Below are positions 25,052 through 34,019 of a stretch of DNA of 64,000 nt, in pieces (the stretch's first letter is position 1; the number at the start of each line of letters is the position of its first letter). The notes under the pieces were generated by a model. The model saw nothing but the letters and a program-made list of their open reading frames with translations. It searched no databases and was not told the DNA's origin. The stretch is from the NCBI RefSeq assembly GCF_900113335.1, contig NZ_FOOX01000002.1, forward strand, positions 430,665 through 494,664, written 5' to 3'. Both the position numbers and the translations under genes were made by a program. This DNA comes from Desulfotruncus arcticus DSM 17038 (lineage in GTDB: Bacteria; Bacillota; Desulfotomaculia; Desulfotomaculales; Desulfallaceae).

Positions 25052-25227
25052 CTCGTTAACTGCCGCTAAGACTCCCGCCTTTACAGGCGTGAGTTAAGCG
25101 GCGATAAACTCGAAATAAGTGCGACTAAGGTTTATCGGTCAGGGGACACACCTCTGCTTATGGGTCAAACTTCTGGGTCGAGGAATGTCCCCAACGTATG
25201 GGTCAAAACCCTACCTGAACCAAGTCT
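25052..25227. repeat. Mosaic palindromic repeat element, copy 1 (PATE-like with nested REP)
   Basis: The element shares four modules with 45593-45769. Module A is a hairpin GCCGCTAAGACTCCCGCC / GAGTTAAGCGGC with CTCGTTAAC in front. Module B is GATAAACTCGAAATAAG then GCGACTAAGGTT. Module C runs from GGGGACACACCT to GAATGTCCCC (25142-25192), with GGGGACA/TGTCCCC ends. Module D is CAAAACCC-ACCTGAACCAAGTCT. Here module C interrupts the left arm of module D; in the other copy it sits inside hairpin A. The A/B/D part resembles the ends of IS200/IS605 elements; there is no transposase. Confidence 0.75.
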
Positions 25228-25266
25228 GCTTTAATAGCCTGTACAGAAAAGGATGGAAGCATAATC

Positions 25267-25983
25267 ATGACGGAGCCAAAGATTTGGGAAATGCCCCTGC
25301 CGGATGTCAGGGTGGAGGATCTTTTTCAAGCGGAAGGTGCGGTTTATCATAAACGCCCGCCACGGCCAAGCACGCTGGAATTGCACCGCCGGGCTCTGGC
25401 TGAGGCGAGTGCTCTGGTCCGTCCGGTGCTGATTTGGCGTGAAGTTGAAATATTGGGCGCCGGGGAGCGGGAGCTTTTGCTGGAGGGAGGGCAAAAGTTA
25501 ACCAGCAGGCTTTTGGCTGAGGTGGCGGGAACTGCGGAGAAGTTGATTTTTTTCGCCATGACCATCGGCAGCACCCTGGACGACCGGGAGGATAATTATA
25601 TCAAGTCCGGAAAAACATTGGAAGCCTTTGCCCTGGATGCTGCCGGAACAGCATATACCGTAAAAAGCAGTATGTCGGCGGTGAATAAAATTGAGGAGCA
25701 CTGCCGCAGAGCAGTTCTTCAAACAACCTTTCCCATGGGGCCGGGGCACTCATACTGGCCCTCGCTGGAGGATTTGCAAACTATTTTTCACTTTCTGCGG
25801 CCCGGGCAAATCGGCCTGCGCCTGACGGATTCAAACTTAATGATGCCCCGCAAGTCAATCGCCATGGTAATGGGCGTGGGACGCGGCCTACCGGACTATC
25901 AAGGTAAAACTCACTGTGACTTCTGCAGCCTGCGGCAAAAGTGCCAGCTAAGCCACTTTGGTCTTGACATGTTGACAGAATGA
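25267..25983 (+). CDS. Methionine-synthase-activation-domain-like protein
   Basis: 238 aa. It resembles the stand-alone reactivation domain of B12-dependent methionine synthase: FFAMTIGSTLDD, then GHSYWPSLEDLQTIF and RLTDSNLMMPRKSIAMVMGVG. It ends with a Cys cluster, HCDFCSLRQKCQL, that is common in the anaerobic stand-alone forms. It may reactivate a MetH that lacks this domain, or support the corrinoid proteins encoded upstream. The ATG at 25267 has a weak ribosome site (GGATGGAAG). It is separated from the RACo gene by the repeat cluster, so it need not be co-transcribed with it. Confidence 0.8.
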   Translation: MTEPKIWEMPLPDVRVEDLFQAEGAVYHKRPPRPSTLELHRRALAEASALVRPVLIWREVEILGAGERELLLEGGQKLTSRLLAEVAGTAEKLIFFAMTIGSTLDDREDNYIKSGKTLEAFALDAAGTAYTVKSSMSAVNKIEEHCRRAVLQTTFPMGPGHSYWPSLEDLQTIFHFLRPGQIGLRLTDSNLMMPRKSIAMVMGVGRGLPDYQGKTHCDFCSLRQKCQLSHFGLDMLTE

Positions 25984-26114
25984 AATTATAGTTATTATTG
26001 TGTTTAATTTTACTATTGTATCATTTGTAAAAACCACAATTTGCTTACCCTAAGCAATTAATTGATTCAATTATAGCGAAATTAAAGGTTAGTTACAGCG
26101 AAATCAGTAACAGG

Positions 26115-26190
26115 TGGACCAGTTTGGAACAGCTGGTCCAAAACAGGGCACCGTAGTTGTGAAATAATTGTGAACACGACGGTGCTCTGT
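26115..26190. promoter_or_regulatory. Two inverted repeats upstream of the sigma-54 promoter
   Basis: TGGACCAG/CTGGTCCA (26115-26122 and 26133-26140) and ACAGGGCACCGT/ACGGTGCTCTGT (26143-26154 and 26179-26190, one mismatch). They end 33 bases before the minus-24 element. That is the zone where enhancer-binding activators of sigma-54 attach, so one or both may be activator sites. A terminator role is less likely, as no T-run follows. Confidence 0.5.
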
Positions 26191-26222
26191 GCTATTAATT
26201 CACTAACTTATCGTTTTTACCA

Positions 26223-26238
26223 TGGCACATTTTTTGCG
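26223..26238 (+). promoter_or_regulatory. Sigma-54 promoter of hdrCBA
   Basis: TGGCAC (26223-26228), five bases, TTGCG (26234-26238): the minus-24/minus-12 elements of sigma-54 with exact GG and GC spacing. It lies about 70 bases before the hdrC start, and no comparable sigma-A promoter is seen there. No sigma-54 activator gene is in the window. Confidence 0.7.
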
Positions 26239-26308
26239 TTATTAAAATATTGTTTATAGTCCTGGGGTCATAACAATAAATATTATTTATAGATAAGGGG
26301 TCTGACAA

Positions 26309-26893
26309 ATGTCGGTGGCATTTAACCTAACGAACAGTCTTAAAGATAATATGGATTTCATTAATATAGTGGGCAAAGAAAGTGGCCAGCCGGTAGAGCA
26401 ATGCTACCAGTGCGGTAAGTGTACCGCCGGGTGTCCCGTGGCCTTTGCCATGGATTATCCACCCCACCGCGTACTTCGTATGGTGCAGTTGGGATTAAAG
26501 GAAAATGTGCTGAAGAGCCAGGCTATTTGGCTTTGCGCCGGCTGTTCCACGTGCACCTCAAGGTGTCCCCGTAACGTTGATCTGGCCCAGGTTATGGATA
26601 GCTTGCGCGGTTTGGCCAAGCACGAGGGAGTTCCCCTTGATGACCGCGCCAGGGATGTTTCCCTGTTTTATGACTGCTTTTTAAACACGGTTAAAAATAA
26701 CGGCAAGCTTCATGAACTGGGCATGATGCTTAACTATAATTTAAAAAACAAGCATTTATTTAAAAATGCCAATACCGGCCTGGCTATGTTCACCCGAAGC
26801 AAAATTAAATTTTTGCCCGCTAAGACCAAAAACCACCGGGACGTGGCGAAGATTTTCCAGCGGGTTCATGAACTGGAGGGGGAAGCCAGATGA
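26309..26893 (+). CDS. hdrC: Heterodisulfide reductase subunit C-like iron-sulfur protein
   Basis: 194 aa. Two 4Fe-4S motifs are clear: CYQCGKCTAGCP (about residue 32) and CAGCSTCTSRCP (about residue 77). This is the small electron-transfer subunit of HdrABC-type complexes, which in bacteria take part in flavin-based electron bifurcation or confurcation. It is cytoplasmic, without membrane segments. The ATG at 26309 follows AAGGGG. Its stop overlaps the hdrB start (ATGA). Confidence 0.88.
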   Translation: MSVAFNLTNSLKDNMDFINIVGKESGQPVEQCYQCGKCTAGCPVAFAMDYPPHRVLRMVQLGLKENVLKSQAIWLCAGCSTCTSRCPRNVDLAQVMDSLRGLAKHEGVPLDDRARDVSLFYDCFLNTVKNNGKLHELGMMLNYNLKNKHLFKNANTGLAMFTRSKIKFLPAKTKNHRDVAKIFQRVHELEGEAR

Positions 26894-27747
26894 GATTTGC
26901 TTATTTCCCGGGATGCTGCGATCACACCAGCGGCAGGGAATATGATATTTCCACCCGGGCGCTTTGCCAGGCTCTGGATGTGGAATTAGTTGAAATACCC
27001 GACTGGAGCTGTTGCGGTTCAACACCCGGACACAGCACCAGTCACCTGCTGGGAGTTGCCCTGGCAGCGCGCAACCTGGCCCTGGTGGCGGAAATGGGGC
27101 TGGATTGCACCGCTTCCTGTGCGGCCTGCTACCAGCGCCTGGCTATGGCCAATGTGGAAATGCAAAATAACTCAGAACTATGTGAAAAAATTAACTGGAT
27201 TACCGGAAAACCTTACCATGGGAGCGTTAAAGTCAAGTCGATAGTGGAGATAATTGCTGAATTAGATCCGGAACAAATAACCGGCCGGCTTGTCAAGCCG
27301 CTGCAAAATTTAAAGGTAGCCGTGTATTACGGCTGCTTAATGGTCAGACCCAAAGAGGTGCAGGTTGATGATCCGGAAAATCCTTTGGTTATGGACCACT
27401 TGCTGGAGGCCGTTGGCGCTCAAACCCTGGATTGGAGCAGTAAAACCGAATGCTGTGGCGCTTCCCTGGCCATATCCAATGAGGATGTCGTGTTGAAGCT
27501 AACCGGTAAAATCCTTGCCGATGCCGCCCGGGCCGGAGCTGACTGTATTGCCACAGCCTGCCCGCTTTGTCACTTCAATCTGGATATGCGCCAGAAAAAA
27601 ATAAACCAGGTATTGGGAACCGGTTACCAACTGCCCGTGTTTTACTTCACTCAGTTAATCGGACTGGCCATCGGGCTAAAGCCTGAAGATTTGAGCTTTA
27701 ACACGCATTTTATAGATACAAATAAGGTACTTAAACTGGTTGGATGA
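26890..27747 (+). CDS. hdrB: Heterodisulfide reductase subunit B-like protein
   Basis: 285 aa with two CCG domains: WSCCGSTPGHS with its partner Cys upstream (PGCCDH), and TECCGASLAISN with GCLMVRP. In HdrB these bind the two non-cubane 4Fe-4S clusters that reduce the disulfide. Start ATG overlaps hdrC by four bases. All key Cys of both CCG motifs appear present, so the subunit should be catalytically competent. In bacteria without coenzyme M the real substrate is unknown. Confidence 0.9.
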   Translation: MRFAYFPGCCDHTSGREYDISTRALCQALDVELVEIPDWSCCGSTPGHSTSHLLGVALAARNLALVAEMGLDCTASCAACYQRLAMANVEMQNNSELCEKINWITGKPYHGSVKVKSIVEIIAELDPEQITGRLVKPLQNLKVAVYYGCLMVRPKEVQVDDPENPLVMDHLLEAVGAQTLDWSSKTECCGASLAISNEDVVLKLTGKILADAARAGADCIATACPLCHFNLDMRQKKINQVLGTGYQLPVFYFTQLIGLAIGLKPEDLSFNTHFIDTNKVLKLVG

Positions 27748-27775
27748 ATTCTGCTAAGTATTGGAGCGATGCGTT

Positions 27776-29785
27776 ATGAGGATCGGCGTATTTGTTTGCT
27801 GGTGCGGGTCCAACATTGGCGGGGTTGTTGATGTCCCCCGGGTGGCCGCTCAGGCCGCCCTGTTACCCCATGTTGTGCACAGCGTTGATTATAAATATAC
27901 CTGTTCCGAACCGGGACAGAACATGATTGTTGATGCTATTCAAAAGCACCATTTAGACAGGATAGTGGTTGCTTCCTGTTCACCCCGCCTGCATGAACCA
28001 ACTTTCCGCAAGACCATCGCCCGGGCGGGGTTAAACCCTTATCTGCTGGAAATGGTCAATATTCGCGAGCACTGTTCCTGGGTGCATAGCAAAGAACCTG
28101 ATCAAGCCACTGCCAAAGCCATAGACCTGGTGAGAATGGCTGTGGCCAAAGCGGCCCGCTTGGAACCGCTGTATGAGGGAGCCATTTCCGTAACCAAAAA
28201 AGCAATGGTTATCGGCGGCGGCATTGCCGGCATTCAGGCGGCGCTGGATATCGCGGAAGCCGGGCATAAGGTAGTGCTCGTTGAAAGGGAGCCGACCATC
28301 GGCGGCAAAATGGTGATGCTGGACAAAACTTTCCCCACTTTGGATTGCTCGGCCTGTATCAGCACGCCCAAGATGGTGGCGGTGGCCCAGCACCCTAATA
28401 TCGAACTGCTCACTTATGCCGAGGTTACTGGAGTAACCGGTTATATCGGCAACTTTTCAGTTACAGTTAAACAAAAGGCGCGTTATGTTGACCACACCCG
28501 CTGCACCGGGTGCGGCACCTGCTGGGAAAAATGTCCGCAAAAAGTTTCCAGCGAATTCAACCAGCATATTGGCAGCCGTAAAGCCATTTATATTCCCTTT
28601 CCCCAGGCGGTTCCCAATAAGCCCTGCATAGATGCGGCCAACTGCCGCCGCCTGAACGGTAAAAAATGTGGTGTTTGCGCCAAAGTATGCGCGGCGGGGG
28701 CAATTAATTATGAGCAGCAGGATGAATACCGGCAGGTGGAAGTGGGCGCCATCGTTATGGCCACCGGTTACGATCTTTTCGATTGGGCGCAGGCTTACGG
28801 CGAATACGGCTATGGAAAAATTCCCGACGTAATCACGGGACTGCAGTTTGAACGCCTGGTCAATGCCGCCGGCCCCACCGGTGGGAAAATAACCCGTCCT
28901 TCCGACGGCAGGGAACCCCAAAATGTGGTTTTCATCAAATGTGTGGGCTCCAGGGATGAAGCCAAAGGTAAAGCATATTGCTCCCGGGCTTGCTGTATGT
29001 ATACCGCCAAGCACGCCCATCAGGTGCTGGAAAAAATTCCGGGGTCCCGGGTGTTTGTCTTTTATATGGACGTCCGGGCGCCGGGCAAAGCTTATGAGGA
29101 ATTTTATCAGCGCACCGTTAACGAGGGGGCCCGGTATATCCGGGGCCGGGTATCGAAAATATTCCGCCGGGGTGACAAATTGCTGGTTAAGGGGGCGGAT
29201 ACCCTGCTGGGCTGCCAGGTGGAAATTGAAGCCGACCTGGTAGTTTTAGCCACGGCAATGGTGCCGTCCCGGGGCTCCCGGGAAATTGCCCGGACGGTGG
29301 GCTTTACCGCGGACCAGGACGGATTTTTCCAGGAGGCGCATCCCAAACTACGCCCGGTGGAGACGAACACGGCAGGGATCTTTTTGGCCGGAGTTTGTCA
29401 AGGTCCCAAAGATATTCCCGACACAGTGGCCCAGGCCAGCGCGGCGGCGGTTAAGGTTTGTGCGCTGCTTTATAAGCAGGAAATTGCCACCAACCCGATG
29501 ATTGCCGAGGTTAATGAAGCAAAATGCCAGGGTTGCCTGTTATGCCGTGATGTATGCCCGTTTCAGGCAATTGAAACCAAAACCATTCCCAACAGCGCTC
29601 ATGGCCAGGTTAAAACGCAAACAGTTGCTCATATTAACAGCGGCCTATGCCAGGGCTGCGGCAGCTGCGCCTCATCCTGCCGTTCGGGTGCGGTAAACTT
29701 GAAAGGGTTCTCCAATGAACAAATTGCCGCCGCAATAGAAGCATGCCTGTATGAAAACGATTTTACTGGAACCTCCGGGGCATAA
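27776..29785 (+). CDS. hdrA: Heterodisulfide reductase subunit A-like flavoprotein
   Basis: 669 aa. The N-terminus has FVCWCGSNIGG, the CxCG motif of HdrA. The FAD-binding fold follows (VIGGGIAGIQAALDIAEAG, about residue 145). There is a pair of inserted 4Fe-4S-like motifs (CTGCGTCWEKCP; KKCGVCAKVCAAGA), and two ferredoxin motifs at the C-terminus (CQGCLLCRDVCP; CQGCGSCASSC). ATG 27776 is preferred over the TTG at 27761, with GGAG about ten bases upstream. The gene closes hdrCBA and is followed by a terminator. No MvhD or hydrogenase gene is adjacent, so the electron partner must be encoded elsewhere. Confidence 0.92.
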   Translation: MRIGVFVCWCGSNIGGVVDVPRVAAQAALLPHVVHSVDYKYTCSEPGQNMIVDAIQKHHLDRIVVASCSPRLHEPTFRKTIARAGLNPYLLEMVNIREHCSWVHSKEPDQATAKAIDLVRMAVAKAARLEPLYEGAISVTKKAMVIGGGIAGIQAALDIAEAGHKVVLVEREPTIGGKMVMLDKTFPTLDCSACISTPKMVAVAQHPNIELLTYAEVTGVTGYIGNFSVTVKQKARYVDHTRCTGCGTCWEKCPQKVSSEFNQHIGSRKAIYIPFPQAVPNKPCIDAANCRRLNGKKCGVCAKVCAAGAINYEQQDEYRQVEVGAIVMATGYDLFDWAQAYGEYGYGKIPDVITGLQFERLVNAAGPTGGKITRPSDGREPQNVVFIKCVGSRDEAKGKAYCSRACCMYTAKHAHQVLEKIPGSRVFVFYMDVRAPGKAYEEFYQRTVNEGARYIRGRVSKIFRRGDKLLVKGADTLLGCQVEIEADLVVLATAMVPSRGSREIARTVGFTADQDGFFQEAHPKLRPVETNTAGIFLAGVCQGPKDIPDTVAQASAAAVKVCALLYKQEIATNPMIAEVNEAKCQGCLLCRDVCPFQAIETKTIPNSAHGQVKTQTVAHINSGLCQGCGSCASSCRSGAVNLKGFSNEQIAAAIEACLYENDFTGTSGA

Positions 29786-29815
29786 TAATTACAGTAGTCA
29801 GGTTGTAGTAGAAAG

Positions 29816-29853
29816 GACGCAAGAGGGACGGACGTCTCTCTTGCGTCTTTTTT
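29816..29853 (+). terminator. Terminator of hdrCBA
   Basis: A stem of about 12 bp (GACGCAAGAG / CTCTTGCGTC at its base) followed by six T, 30 bases after the hdrA stop. Confidence 0.92.
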
Positions 29854-29998
29854 GCTTAAAGTCCGGAATCAGGACCCCCTTTATTTAAAAATTAACAAAA
29901 ATAAATGTTGATTTTACTCGATCTTTGCAGCCAGTTTACATCGAGGAGGGATAATGTCGGTATGATTAAAATAAGCCCGTTAAGTAAGGGGTCTTTTA

Positions 29999-30712
29999 AT
30001 GAAGGCTATGTTTGGTGCGGTGGCACAGTCATTAGTATCCTTAAAATCCTTTGTTAATACCGGTATAATTCCTGCACAAGGGGTCAAGGGGTGCAGTAGC
30101 ACGCATTTATTTATTAACGCCAGGGCAATACAAATTTTGTTTTTAGATGGTCACCAATTTGCGGCGAGAATACTTAATAAATATAAGTCGGACCTTAACA
30201 ACGGTTGTTCCTGGGCTGACAGGGGTGTGCGAAGTGTTTGCCATCATTATAATCCCGTTACCGGCACCGGCTTATGGAAATGGCCCAGTGCATATCAAAA
30301 ATGCAATGATTATCTAACACAAGCTAAGCTGTTGTGGCTTAACGGCAAATTTAATGATGCTATTTTTTGGTTGGGCGCTGCAGCGCATTTAGTACAGGAT
30401 TTATGTGTTCCGCACCACGCTGCCTGCAGTTTGTTCGAAGGCCACCTTGATTTCGAAAATTGGATAGAAAAGCGTAAAGAGCAATATGCAGTATTTGATG
30501 ACGGCATTTATAATTTGGGCCGGACACCCGGCGAGTGGGTGAGTCAAAATGCTTGCTTTTCCATGGCTTACTTGGACCTGATTTGCCCGGAAAGCCCGGT
30601 TAAAGACTTTGACAGGGCCGGTGATATATTGGTTAAAAGGGCACAGCGCACCACCGCCGGCTTTTTCCTGTACTTTTTTCAAATGGTTTATCAATTAAGG
30701 GGGCCAATATAA
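29999..30712 (+). CDS. Zinc-dependent phospholipase C-like protein
   Basis: 237 aa. The residues that bind the three zinc ions in Bacillus/Clostridium phospholipase C have recognisable counterparts: STHLFIN (His), WADRGVRSVCHHYNP (Asp, His), AAAHLVQDLCVPHHA (His, Asp, His) and GHLDFENWIE (His, Glu). Unlike secreted enzymes it shows no signal peptide, so the N-terminal Trp ligand made by signal cleavage is absent and the protein may stay inside. ATG 29999 follows AAGGGG by eight bases. Its stop overlaps the ATG of the glycosyltransferase (TAATG), which suggests a shared role in lipid or envelope turnover. Confidence 0.78.
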   Translation: MKAMFGAVAQSLVSLKSFVNTGIIPAQGVKGCSSTHLFINARAIQILFLDGHQFAARILNKYKSDLNNGCSWADRGVRSVCHHYNPVTGTGLWKWPSAYQKCNDYLTQAKLLWLNGKFNDAIFWLGAAAHLVQDLCVPHHAACSLFEGHLDFENWIEKRKEQYAVFDDGIYNLGRTPGEWVSQNACFSMAYLDLICPESPVKDFDRAGDILVKRAQRTTAGFFLYFFQMVYQLRGPI

Positions 30713-31863
30713 TGCGTGTTGCCATATTTACTGACACTTTTGTTCCGCAAGTTAATGGTGTGGCCCAGGTTGTTGCCAAATTTGTAGCTTATCTTAAACA
30801 AAACAACATTGCCAATGTGATTTTTGCACCAAATTATGGAAGAAGATCAACTTACATTAATAATTATAATGTTTTTACCGTACCTTGCATTAACTTTCCG
30901 CTTTACCCCGAGTGTAAATTAGCATTCCCCGGTTTAAGTGCAATAAGGCAACAGCTCGAAGAGTTTTCCCCGGATATTATTCACCTGATGACACCTTTTT
31001 CGATAGGTCTATGCGGCCTGAAAATGGCAACCAAAACAGGTATCCCATTTGTAGCATCGTTTCACACAGATTTTCCGGGCTACTTGAACTATTATCGATT
31101 GAGCATATTTGAAGGCCTGGCCTGGCAATATTTGAGATGGTTTCATAACCGGTGCGGCGCTAACTTTTGCCCGTCCGAGGACACCTCTAAACTGCTTAAG
31201 ATAAATAATATAAATAATGTAAAAATATGGGGAAATGGCGTCGACATTACTCTATTCAACCCGGCCAGATACAGCAACATAGTGCGCAGAAAGTATGTAC
31301 CTGAAGATAAAATTGCTTTTCTTTACGTGGGGAGACTGGCGCCGGAAAAGAACCTGACGCTGCTGTTTAACGCTTTTCAAAGGGTTTATCAGAAATATCC
31401 CAACGCCCACCTCGTAATTACCGGTGATGGCCCATCATATCATGAATTGAAACAAAAAGCACCCCAAGGGGTTACTTTCACCGGCTACTTAACAGGTGCT
31501 TTTTTAGCTGAAATTTATGCGTCCTGTGATGCTTTTGTTTTTCCCTCCACCACTGAGACATACGGTTTAGTAATACTTGAGGCTATGGCATCGGGACTTC
31601 CGGTTGTGGCGGCTTATGCCGGAGGCATTAAAGAGAATTTAATTCATAATTACAATGGCCTTGCGTGTGTGCCGCAAGACGAAGAAGACTTGTCCTTAAA
31701 AATGGAGCTTATGCTGAGAGATCAAAAACTAAGGTCAAGGTTGGCCAAAAATGCAGTATATTATGCAGCTCAAAAATCATGGGATCATGTCTTTAATGAG
31801 TTGTTGGAAAATTACTATGCCATTAACAGTGTACCAGGCAATAAGATATTAAGTTATCAATAG
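30712..31863 (+). CDS. Glycosyltransferase family 4 protein
   Basis: 383 aa. GT-B fold, with an N-terminal acceptor domain (FTDTFVPQVNGVAQVV, typical of the MgtA/PimB/DgdA-like GT4 enzymes) and a C-terminal nucleotide-sugar domain (YVGRLAPEKNLTLL, VITGDGPSYHELK, FPSTTETYGLVILEAMASGLPVVA). The EX7E motif is present in the last segment. Members of this subgroup often glycosylate diacylglycerol or phosphatidylinositol, which fits the coupled phospholipase C-like gene. The acceptor is not determined. It is likely a peripheral membrane protein. Confidence 0.88.
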   Translation: MRVAIFTDTFVPQVNGVAQVVAKFVAYLKQNNIANVIFAPNYGRRSTYINNYNVFTVPCINFPLYPECKLAFPGLSAIRQQLEEFSPDIIHLMTPFSIGLCGLKMATKTGIPFVASFHTDFPGYLNYYRLSIFEGLAWQYLRWFHNRCGANFCPSEDTSKLLKINNINNVKIWGNGVDITLFNPARYSNIVRRKYVPEDKIAFLYVGRLAPEKNLTLLFNAFQRVYQKYPNAHLVITGDGPSYHELKQKAPQGVTFTGYLTGAFLAEIYASCDAFVFPSTTETYGLVILEAMASGLPVVAAYAGGIKENLIHNYNGLACVPQDEEDLSLKMELMLRDQKLRSRLAKNAVYYAAQKSWDHVFNELLENYYAINSVPGNKILSYQ

Positions 31864-31935
31864 TCCATGTTGTCCCCTTCCCCGTTTAGCCGGAAATGAA
31901 ATAGCGGTGTGAAGTTTTTGGGGATACATACAATA

Positions 31936-31976
31936 CAGTCCGCAATCCCAATACTGCAATAATGGATTGCGGACTG
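31936..31976. terminator. Bidirectional hairpin between convergent genes
   Basis: A perfect 13-bp stem (CAGTCCGCAATCC and its complement) with a 15-base loop, 72 bases after the glycosyltransferase stop and 11 bases after the end of the MATE gene. No T-run on either strand. Confidence 0.6.
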
Positions 31977-31987
31977 ATCTTCGACAT

Positions 31988-33373
31988 TTAACGGCTAAGA
32001 ATATCAGGCTGCCCGGTGAGCTTATTGGTAAGCTTCGTGTCGGGCAGTTTTTTTATTTCAAGATATATTATGCTGATGGTTAACATTACTGACAGCGCAT
32101 CAGCGATAGGCGCCGTTCTCCAAACTCCGTCAATGCCCCAGAAACGGGGTAGGATCAACAGCAGTGGGATAAAGAGCAATACTTGTCTGGATAAGCTGAG
32201 GATAGTTGATTGAACCGGTTTACCAACAGCTTGAAAATAAGTTGAACACATTATTTGTATAGCCAGAACCGGAAGCAGCGCAAAATAAACCAGCATGGCA
32301 TGTGCAGTCAATTGTGTTAGTGCGGTATTGTTTTCACTGAATAACCCGATAATTTGGGCCGGCCAGAGATGAATTACCAGATAAAAGACTAAAGCAATGC
32401 AGGTTCCAGCTAATATAGCTTTTTTCAAAGTTTCTTTGACTCTATGGTATTGCCTGGCCCCATAATTATAACCAATGAGTGGCTGCGCTCCCTGACTTAT
32501 GCCCAGTAAAGGCATTAACAGTAAAGTTGCGATACTCATCATTATTCCTACAGCGGAAAGCGCCAAATCTCCACCGTAAGCCAACAGGATTTTGTTTAAC
32601 AACAATTGCTGAATGCTGTTGGCGATTTGCATGGCAAAAGGGGCAAAACCAATGGACATGATGCTGATAAGTATGGGCAGCTGCAACTTAAGATTTTTTA
32701 ACCTGATTTTAACCACACTTCGGCCTGACCAGTAATAATTCAGCACCCAGATTGCTGAAACCATTTGACCGGAGATTGTTGCCAAAGCCGATCCTTTGAT
32801 CCCAAGGCCTAACTTAAAAATAAAAGTATAATTTAAGATTATATTAACAAACACGCCAATGAGCTGAGTGAGCATGGCAATTCTGGGATTGCCTTCAGCC
32901 CTGATAAAGTTGTTCATGCCCATACTGATGGAGCCAAAAATCGACCCCAGCATAATGATATGTGTAAAATCACGGGCGTATGGAAAAACCTCTGGGCTTG
33001 CTCCAAACAGTCTTAAAATTGGATCAGAAAATAAAAGATAGATTATCGTTATCGTCAGCGGCAATAATATCAACATTACCGCACCATTGCCTGCAATCTT
33101 TTCCGCATCTTTTTGCTTCTGTTCTCCTAAACGTATGGAAATTAATGCCGTAGCGCCAACACCTATTAGAATTGACACACCCATCATGATCAGCATGATG
33201 GGAAAGGCCACTGTTGTTGCCGCTAAACCCAGAGATCCAACCCCATGCCCCACAAATATCCTGTCAATAATATTGTAAAGCGCGTTAACCAGCATCCCCA
33301 CTATAGCTGGTAAGGAGAACTTCCAGAGCAGGCTGCCGATTCTGTCATCTCTCATCTCGGTGCTATGTTCCAT
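31988..33373 (-). CDS. MATE family multidrug efflux protein
   Basis: 461 aa with 12 predicted membrane helices. The N-terminal signature SLPAIVGMLVNALYNIIDRIFVGHGVG and the repeat-internal PLLGISQGAQPLIGYNYGA are typical of the MATE (NorM/DinF/MepA-like) exporters. These use a sodium or proton gradient to expel cationic drugs. It follows the marR gene with 12 bases between them, as in the S. aureus mepRA pair, and is probably controlled by it. Confidence 0.9.
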   Translation of the reverse strand: MEHSTEMRDDRIGSLLWKFSLPAIVGMLVNALYNIIDRIFVGHGVGSLGLAATTVAFPIMLIMMGVSILIGVGATALISIRLGEQKQKDAEKIAGNGAVMLILLPLTITIIYLLFSDPILRLFGASPEVFPYARDFTHIIMLGSIFGSISMGMNNFIRAEGNPRIAMLTQLIGVFVNIILNYTFIFKLGLGIKGSALATISGQMVSAIWVLNYYWSGRSVVKIRLKNLKLQLPILISIMSIGFAPFAMQIANSIQQLLLNKILLAYGGDLALSAVGIMMSIATLLLMPLLGISQGAQPLIGYNYGARQYHRVKETLKKAILAGTCIALVFYLVIHLWPAQIIGLFSENNTALTQLTAHAMLVYFALLPVLAIQIMCSTYFQAVGKPVQSTILSLSRQVLLFIPLLLILPRFWGIDGVWRTAPIADALSVMLTISIIYLEIKKLPDTKLTNKLTGQPDILSR

Positions 33374-33385
33374 TTATGAGCTCCT

Positions 33386-33832
33386 TTACATTTTTTTCAT
33401 AAACCATACTACATACCGTAAGCTGTCAATAAAGCGTGTTATCTCTTCCGCATCAACTTTTTGCAGAAACACGTCAAGTTTACGGGTGTAAAAATCCATG
33501 ACCCTGTTCATCTCATCCCTGCCAGCGGTGCTAAGGGATATTAAATTCCTTCGTCGGTCATTGGCATCATTAAAACGAATAACCATGCCCTTTTCTGCCA
33601 ACTGGTCAATAATGGTTGTAAGGCTGCCTTTTTCAATATCGAGCATTTTGCCAATCTCGGTTGAAGTCAAGTGGTTGTGCTGGTATAAAATGTTCATAAT
33701 CTTGGCATGATTTTTTTTAATCCAGGGCAGACCGTCATATTCATGGCGAAAACGGATTAAAAACTTTTCATGAAACATACCCATGAATGCATACAATAAA
33801 TCATGTAATTCCTTGGTTTTTTGAATATTCAT
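33386..33832 (-). CDS. MarR family transcriptional regulator
   Basis: 148 aa. The winged helix-turn-helix is central: LTSTEIGKMLDIEKGSLTTIIDQLAEKGMVIRFNDANDRRRNLISLS, where the DxRxR wing is clear. The ATG at 33832 has GGTGATG a few bases upstream and gives the normal family length; an upstream GTG/ATG at 33877 would add 15 atypical residues. It precedes and is co-transcribed with the MATE pump gene, so it is the likely repressor of the pair. Confidence 0.88.
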   Translation of the reverse strand: MNIQKTKELHDLLYAFMGMFHEKFLIRFRHEYDGLPWIKKNHAKIMNILYQHNHLTSTEIGKMLDIEKGSLTTIIDQLAEKGMVIRFNDANDRRRNLISLSTAGRDEMNRVMDFYTRKLDVFLQKVDAEEITRFIDSLRYVVWFMKKM

Positions 33833-33983
33833 AGCATCACCCACAGTATTATTGGAATGGAAAAGATTAGAATGCAAACAGTTAGAATACTTACTATATT
33901 ACTGTATTATATTTTTTCCGTCAACAGCTTTTGTTTAACGATGCTGCCAATGATTTCTTGCTAACAGGCATTAGAAATATTTC

Positions 33984-34012
33984 TTGACCGCTATTTACAG
34001 AAATGTTATGAT
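33984..34012 (+). promoter_or_regulatory. Sigma-A promoter of the T-box/liv transcript
   Basis: TTGACC (33984-33989), 17 bases, TATGAT (34007-34012), close to consensus. It would start transcription just before the first T-box leader. Confidence 0.7.
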
Positions 34013-34019
34013 ATTGATC

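Noticed and set aside
25052..25227. Possible CRISPR array or tandem repeat
   Set aside because: The repeats are palindromic modules present once each per copy, without regular spacers.
28457..29020. 187-codon minus-strand frame
   Set aside because: Shadow of hdrA; the plus strand carries the Cys motifs and FAD fold.
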